Assembly: GCF_000820165.1 (NCBI RefSeq)
Contig: NZ_CDDD01000074.1
Location: 1-64,000, forward strand
DNA length: 64,000 nucleotides
Reading direction: 5' to 3'
DNA from: Aeromonas taiwanensis
GTDB taxonomy: Bacteria > Pseudomonadota > Gammaproteobacteria > Enterobacterales > Aeromonadaceae
Position numbers and translations under genes: made by a program. The notes beneath the pieces are model-generated. The model was not told where the DNA came from. It was given only the letters and a program-made list of their open reading frames with translations, and did not search any database. Below, one piece after another: positions 61,483-64,000 of the stretch; position 1 is the first letter of the stretch; each line of letters opens with the position of its first letter.

Positions 61483-62036
61483 TGGCTCAGGGTCTCCAGT
61501 TGCAGGCGGTAGTTGAACACGTGCTGTTGCAGGCTGACCGGCTCGCGCACGCCAGCGGCGTCGCGATAGCGGATCTCGGTGACCAGGGCGCCATCGGGGG
61601 CGTGCAGCCGGCGCGTCAGTCCATCGTCTTGCAGCGTCCAGCCCGGCGGCAGCTGCGGCTGCCAGCTTGCCAGCGGCCAGTAGCAGAGCATCACGTCCGC
61701 CAGCACCTGGCTCACCGGCGGCATACCGCCGGTGAGCAGCGGGCTGAGCTGCTCGGTCGCAATACCCTGCTGGTCATAGCGCACCCGGAACAGCCGCACC
61801 CCGCTCGGCGTGAGGCCCACCAGGGTCAGCTGGCGACCGTCCGCCTCCAGCACCGTCATCAGCTGGTGAGTGCTCCCCCCCACGCTGGCGGTCAGCAGCT
61901 GCTGGCGATAGAAGGGGGTGGCCAGCACGGGGGCCGGCAGCGTCATGACGGTCCCCTTGTCGAGATAGGCGGTGGGGGTCGGCTGGCTGCTGCAGCCCAC
62001 CAGCAACAGGGTGAAGAGGATGAACAGGGTTCTCAT
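61479..62036 (-). CDS. DUF3261-family lipoprotein of the aryl polyene cluster
   Basis: 185-residue lipoprotein with lipobox LVGC (Cys15). The family is almost always found in aryl polyene clusters between the exporter and the ketosynthase, which suggests a role in moving or attaching the polyene at the outer membrane. ATGA overlaps at both ends show tight translational coupling with neighbours. Confidence 0.85.
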   Translation of the reverse strand: MRTLFILFTLLLVGCSSQPTPTAYLDKGTVMTLPAPVLATPFYRQQLLTASVGGSTHQLMTVLEADGRQLTLVGLTPSGVRLFRVRYDQQGIATEQLSPLLTGGMPPVSQVLADVMLCYWPLASWQPQLPPGWTLQDDGLTRRLHAPDGALVTEIRYRDAAGVREPVSLQQHVFNYRLQLETLSQ

Positions 62037-64000
62037 TGTGGCGTTGGCTCCCGATTCTCCTGCCCAGGGGATGGCGGCGCCTGGATGGCGCCATCCTGCC
62101 CCACCCGATCCAGCACCAGGGGAGAGAGCAGGAATGCAGTAAAGATACCGCCGCTCAGCACCAGGCCAAAGCCCGCGATGGCGGGGGTGTGACTCAGCGC
62201 CAGCAGACCGAAGGCCAGCTGGGTGGTGAGGTTGGCCAGCAGGATGGCGAGCAGGGTGGAACTCTGGCGCGCCACCCCGCTGCCGCTATGGGCGAAGAAG
62301 AGGCCGTAGTCGATGCCGATGCCGAAGATGAGGCTGAGCGCCAGCACCCCGAACAGGGTGAGCGGCTGACCACAGGTGGCGAGCAGCGCCAGCCCCATGG
62401 CCAGCGCAATCAGGTTGACCAGCAGCACCCGGGCCGCCCGGGCCGCCCCCATCCGCCGCCACAGCAGCAGGGCCACCAGCGCGATGGCCACCGCCAGCAA
62501 CTCCGCCAGCTTGACGCGGTAGTGGGCGAACAGCTGGCTCCACTCGCTGCGCTGATCCTGCCAGTAGACCCCGGGCTCGGTCGCCGCCAGCGCCGTCAGG
62601 GCCCCTTCGTCTGTCACCCCCACCAGGGGCACCCAGATGGCGACGCGGCCGTCGCTCGCCGCGTGCCACAGCAGGCGGCTCCCCTCGCTGACCGGGCTGG
62701 CCAGCCAGGCCGCCGGGGTCAACCAGTCGGGTTCCCGAACAGGCGCCTGCACCGGCACGCCGGCCGCCTTGAGCCGGCTCACCACCTCGGGCAGCAGGGT
62801 GCGGATGGCGGCGGCGTCCTCCTGCTGGCGCGCCAGGGAGGGCAACCAGCGGTCGAGGGAGACGAACTCCTGCAGCGCACCGCGTGCCTTCAACGCGGCC
62901 AGGAGGCCGTGGAGCCGCTCCAGCCGTTGCAGTGCCTGCTCGCCGTCCGCTCCCGTCACCAGGAGGCCCTGCATGCCCCCCTGCTGGCCGGTGAGCGCCT
63001 GGATCCTGCGCTCCTGCCCCTGCAGCTCCGCCGGCAGGGGCTGCAACCGGCGGATGTCGTCATCCACCTGCAGCCGGCTGACGCCGAGGGCGGCCAGCAC
63101 CAGACAGCAGAGCGGCAGAACGATACGCACCAGCGGGCGTTGCTGCCAGGCCAGCAGCCAGCCCTGCAGCCAGCGCTGGCCCCAAAGCGGCCTTGTCGGC
63201 AGCGGGCCGACCCAGCGCGGGAACAGGCAGAGCACGGTGACGAAGGCGCTGAACAACCCCGCCAGGGCGCACACCGCCAGCTGCTGCAACCCCGGGAAGG
63301 GGGCGAACCAGAGCAGGCCATACCCTATCAGGGTGGTCAGCACCGCGAGCGAGAGGGTAGGCAGCAACTTGAGCCGGGTCTGGTGGGGCGTCTCGTCGTC
63401 GCCGTGCAGCCGCCGCTCGCACAAGAAGTGGATGGCGTAGTCGATGGCGATGCCGATGAGGCTGCTGCTGATGACCAGGGTGAAGACGTGGATCTCGCCG
63501 AACAGGAGCAGCACGGTGCCGAGCCCCCACATCAGCCCAACGCCGATGGGCAGCAGGGAGAGCAGCAGCGCCCGGGTGGAGCGGAACACGCCCCAGATGA
63601 GCAGGATGACCCCGACCATGGAGCCCAGCCCTATGGTGGAGATGTCCTGCTGGGCCAGGTTGCTGGCGTGCTGGCTGTAGAAGAGGGTGCCCCGGCGCAG
63701 CAGCTCGGTGCCGGGATAGGCGTCGGCGAGCCGTTGTTCGGCCCCGGCCAGCGCGCTCAGCAGCGCCTGGTTGCGCTGGATGTCGAAGGCGGAGAGATCC
63801 AGCTCGGCCCGGATCATGTACCAGTCGCGCCCCCCCTTGTCCCGGCTCACCAGCCAGCCCTCCTTGAGCTGCATGGGGCCGCCGGCCTCGGCCAGCACCC
63901 CGGCCCGGGTCAGGAGCAGAGGGTCGCTCTGCCACTCGGCACGGGAGACGCCGCCGAAGGGGGAGTAGATCTGGCCGAGCACCCACTGGCTCCACCCCTC
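62033..64000 (-). CDS. MMPL/RND-family exporter of the aryl polyene cluster, N-terminus cut by window edge
   Basis: The frame is open from base 64000 down to the stop at 62033 (655 residues seen); the beginning lies outside. It has two blocks of membrane segments, including SLIGIAIDYAIHFLCERR and LIFGIGIDYGLFFAHSG, which are the duplicated RND motifs, separated by a large periplasmic loop. It probably moves the polyene lipid or its precursor across or out of the inner membrane. Confidence 0.88.
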   Translation of the reverse strand, partial: EGWSQWVLGQIYSPFGGVSRAEWQSDPLLLTRAGVLAEAGGPMQLKEGWLVSRDKGGRDWYMIRAELDLSAFDIQRNQALLSALAGAEQRLADAYPGTELLRRGTLFYSQHASNLAQQDISTIGLGSMVGVILLIWGVFRSTRALLLSLLPIGVGLMWGLGTVLLLFGEIHVFTLVISSSLIGIAIDYAIHFLCERRLHGDDETPHQTRLKLLPTLSLAVLTTLIGYGLLWFAPFPGLQQLAVCALAGLFSAFVTVLCLFPRWVGPLPTRPLWGQRWLQGWLLAWQQRPLVRIVLPLCCLVLAALGVSRLQVDDDIRRLQPLPAELQGQERRIQALTGQQGGMQGLLVTGADGEQALQRLERLHGLLAALKARGALQEFVSLDRWLPSLARQQEDAAAIRTLLPEVVSRLKAAGVPVQAPVREPDWLTPAAWLASPVSEGSRLLWHAASDGRVAIWVPLVGVTDEGALTALAATEPGVYWQDQRSEWSQLFAHYRVKLAELLAVAIALVALLLWRRMGAARAARVLLVNLIALAMGLALLATCGQPLTLFGVLALSLIFGIGIDYGLFFAHSGSGVARQSSTLLAILLANLTTQLAFGLLALSHTPAIAGFGLVLSGGIFTAFLLSPLVLDRVGQDGAIQAPPSPGQENREPTPQ

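Overview
The window is a high-GC, gene-dense gammaproteobacterial chromosome segment. I infer genus Aeromonas or a close relative from the combination of a complete TMAO respiration locus (torS/torT/torR/torCAD), aroQ-accB-accC-yhdT-panF, prfB-lysS, cysJIH, a 476-residue second GAPDH next to yeaC, and an aryl-polyene type fatty acid cluster. No rRNA, tRNA, insertion sequence, prophage or CRISPR array was seen.

Layout. 1-9.8 kb: TMAO respiration, with the hybrid kinase TorS (cut by the window edge), the periplasmic TorT, a GFA-family gene, the regulator TorR and the torC-torA-torD operon behind tandem tor boxes. 9.9-21.8 kb: a PAS-GGDEF-EAL protein, acs, the aroQ-accB-accC operon, yhdT-panF, a PTS IICB permease, and a LysR regulator divergent from a medium-chain dehydrogenase. 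21.8-29.3 kb: a 528-base interval with two candidate minus-strand small RNAs behind sigma-54-like motifs, prmA, a short ethanolamine operon (permease, eutB, eutC) with a strong sigma-54 promoter and an NtrC-like site, a 2-hydroxyacid dehydrogenase, an acetyltransferase, and another candidate small RNA. 29.3-41.6 kb: a nitroreductase, a proline-rich repeat autotransporter, fadH divergent from sppA around a PsrA-like box, a NUDIX/lipoprotein pair, a GAPDH-yeaC pair and ansA. 41.6-53.7 kb: gltS, a dCache chemoreceptor, prfB with its programmed +1 frameshift and lysS, a phzF-like gene interrupted by an amber codon, and cysJIH for sulfite production and reduction. 53.7-64 kb: folA behind a yjjP-yjjB exporter pair that carries two inserted coupled mini-ORFs made by a 122-bp tandem duplication; a DUF3135 gene; mog; a DUF2541 gene whose ribosome site sits in a perfect hairpin; and the distal end of an aryl-polyene cluster (apeR, apeQ, apeP, apeO, a DUF3261 lipoprotein and an MMPL exporter that runs off the edge).

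Functional links: the TMAO reductase needs bis-MGD cofactor, for which Mog supplies an adenylation step. Acs and AccBC make and carboxylate acetyl-CoA, the precursor of fatty acids and of the polyene cluster. The ethanolamine operon would release ammonia and acetaldehyde, which fits nitrogen control through sigma-54. Coordinates, motifs and repeats were read from the sequence. Family names come from recognisable motifs and remembered homologs, not from database searches. Promoters and small RNAs are predictions.
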